From a virus, in the IMG/VR virus record IMGVR_UViG_3300048797_000022, positions 1 to 29,458 of that record: DNA of 29,458 nt; one strand, 5' to 3'. Under the pieces are notes generated by a model. The model had not been told where the DNA came from and ran no database searches. It saw nothing but the letters and a program-made list of their open reading frames with translations. The position numbers were made by a program, and so were the translations under genes. Positions 29,294 through 29,458 of the stretch are shown here, piece by piece (positions within the stretch are counted from its first letter, which is position 1; each line of letters starts with the position of its first letter).

Positions 29294-29458
29294 TCAAAGC
29301 GGCCATGTCCATACTTCCAAGCCAGCCTTTTTACAAATTGCATCGCATTCAAACATTGCAACGCTTCCGCTCCCCATTTTTCTCCGCTCATGTATCAGGC
29401 GTGCAGCTTTTCGCAACAGGTTTATTTCCGCTGCCGCAACTTCCCGAACACGTTTTAG
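29294..29458 (-). CDS. C-terminal part of an unidentified gene, N-terminus beyond the window
   Basis: The frame is open from the right edge to TGA at 29296-29294 and covers the last 54 residues. The visible part is helical and basic (EVAAAEINLLRKAARLIHER, then FECDAICKKAGLEVWTW). A His-Glu-Arg-Arg-Lys stretch and two Cys are present but no named motif. It is on the same strand as the rest of the block. Confidence 0.5.
   Translation of the reverse strand, partial: LKRVREVAAAEINLLRKAARLIHERRKMGSGSVAMFECDAICKKAGLEVWTWPL

Overview
The window is a contiguous stretch of a tailed double-stranded DNA bacteriophage genome (Caudoviricetes), read almost entirely on the minus strand, so the biological order runs from high to low coordinates. 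The portal (P22-like size and motifs), scaffold-like protein, major capsid protein of the N4-gp56/DUF4043 type, tail-nozzle-like protein and three long low-complexity internal virion proteins, with no tape measure or tail-sheath gene, suggest a podovirus. The Rz/Rz1 spanin pair and AGGAG-type ribosome sites point to a Gram-negative, probably proteobacterial, host. The exact host cannot be named from sequence alone.

Layout from right (upstream) to left. 29458-28791: the end of one gene and three tiny genes, closed by a strong intrinsic terminator (28743-28767). A near-consensus sigma70 promoter (28709-28738) follows at once and probably starts the late operon. 28639-27037: small genes, two sharing a C-terminal motif, then a membrane-anchored coiled-coil protein. 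26948-25590: lysis cassette with a small membrane protein, a DUF2778/L,D-transpeptidase-like enzyme, a two-segment holin, and Rz with Rz1 nested in another frame. 25535-23318: terminase small subunit, a 57-residue gene and terminase large subunit, linked by ATGA overlaps. 23306-20141: a 60-residue gene, a gap with a hairpin, an HNH endonuclease and the portal. 20138-17428: a small beta-rich protein, a 29-codon ORF, an FkbM methyltransferase and a methyltransferase-glycosyltransferase fusion; the last carries a near-perfect parS sequence. 17355-13719: two small beta-rich proteins, scaffold, major capsid, and a capsid-decoration-type protein followed by a UUCG terminator. 13673-7915: connector/adaptor genes, tail fibre, fibre accessory protein, nozzle-like protein and a small coiled-coil protein. 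7884-1: three successive ejection-type proteins, the last (at least 1459 residues, running off the left edge) carrying a pyrophosphatase-like polyvalent domain.

Three places break the pattern. (1) On the plus strand at 1150-1761 a convincing HNH homing endonuclease with its own ribosome site sits inside the giant minus-strand gene, codon-for-codon in register, and the minus frame stays open throughout; the HNH gene uses no codon whose complement would be a stop. (2) Near 10346 the nozzle-like gene has the same ribosome site as its neighbour but ATC where ATG is expected. Beside it lies a plus-strand secreted-protein gene with a one-base offset in its signal peptide, next to the orphaned C-terminus of another minus-strand gene. 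(3) A perfect 14-bp parS palindrome lies at 17453-17466. No tRNA, CRISPR array, integrase or insertion sequence was seen.
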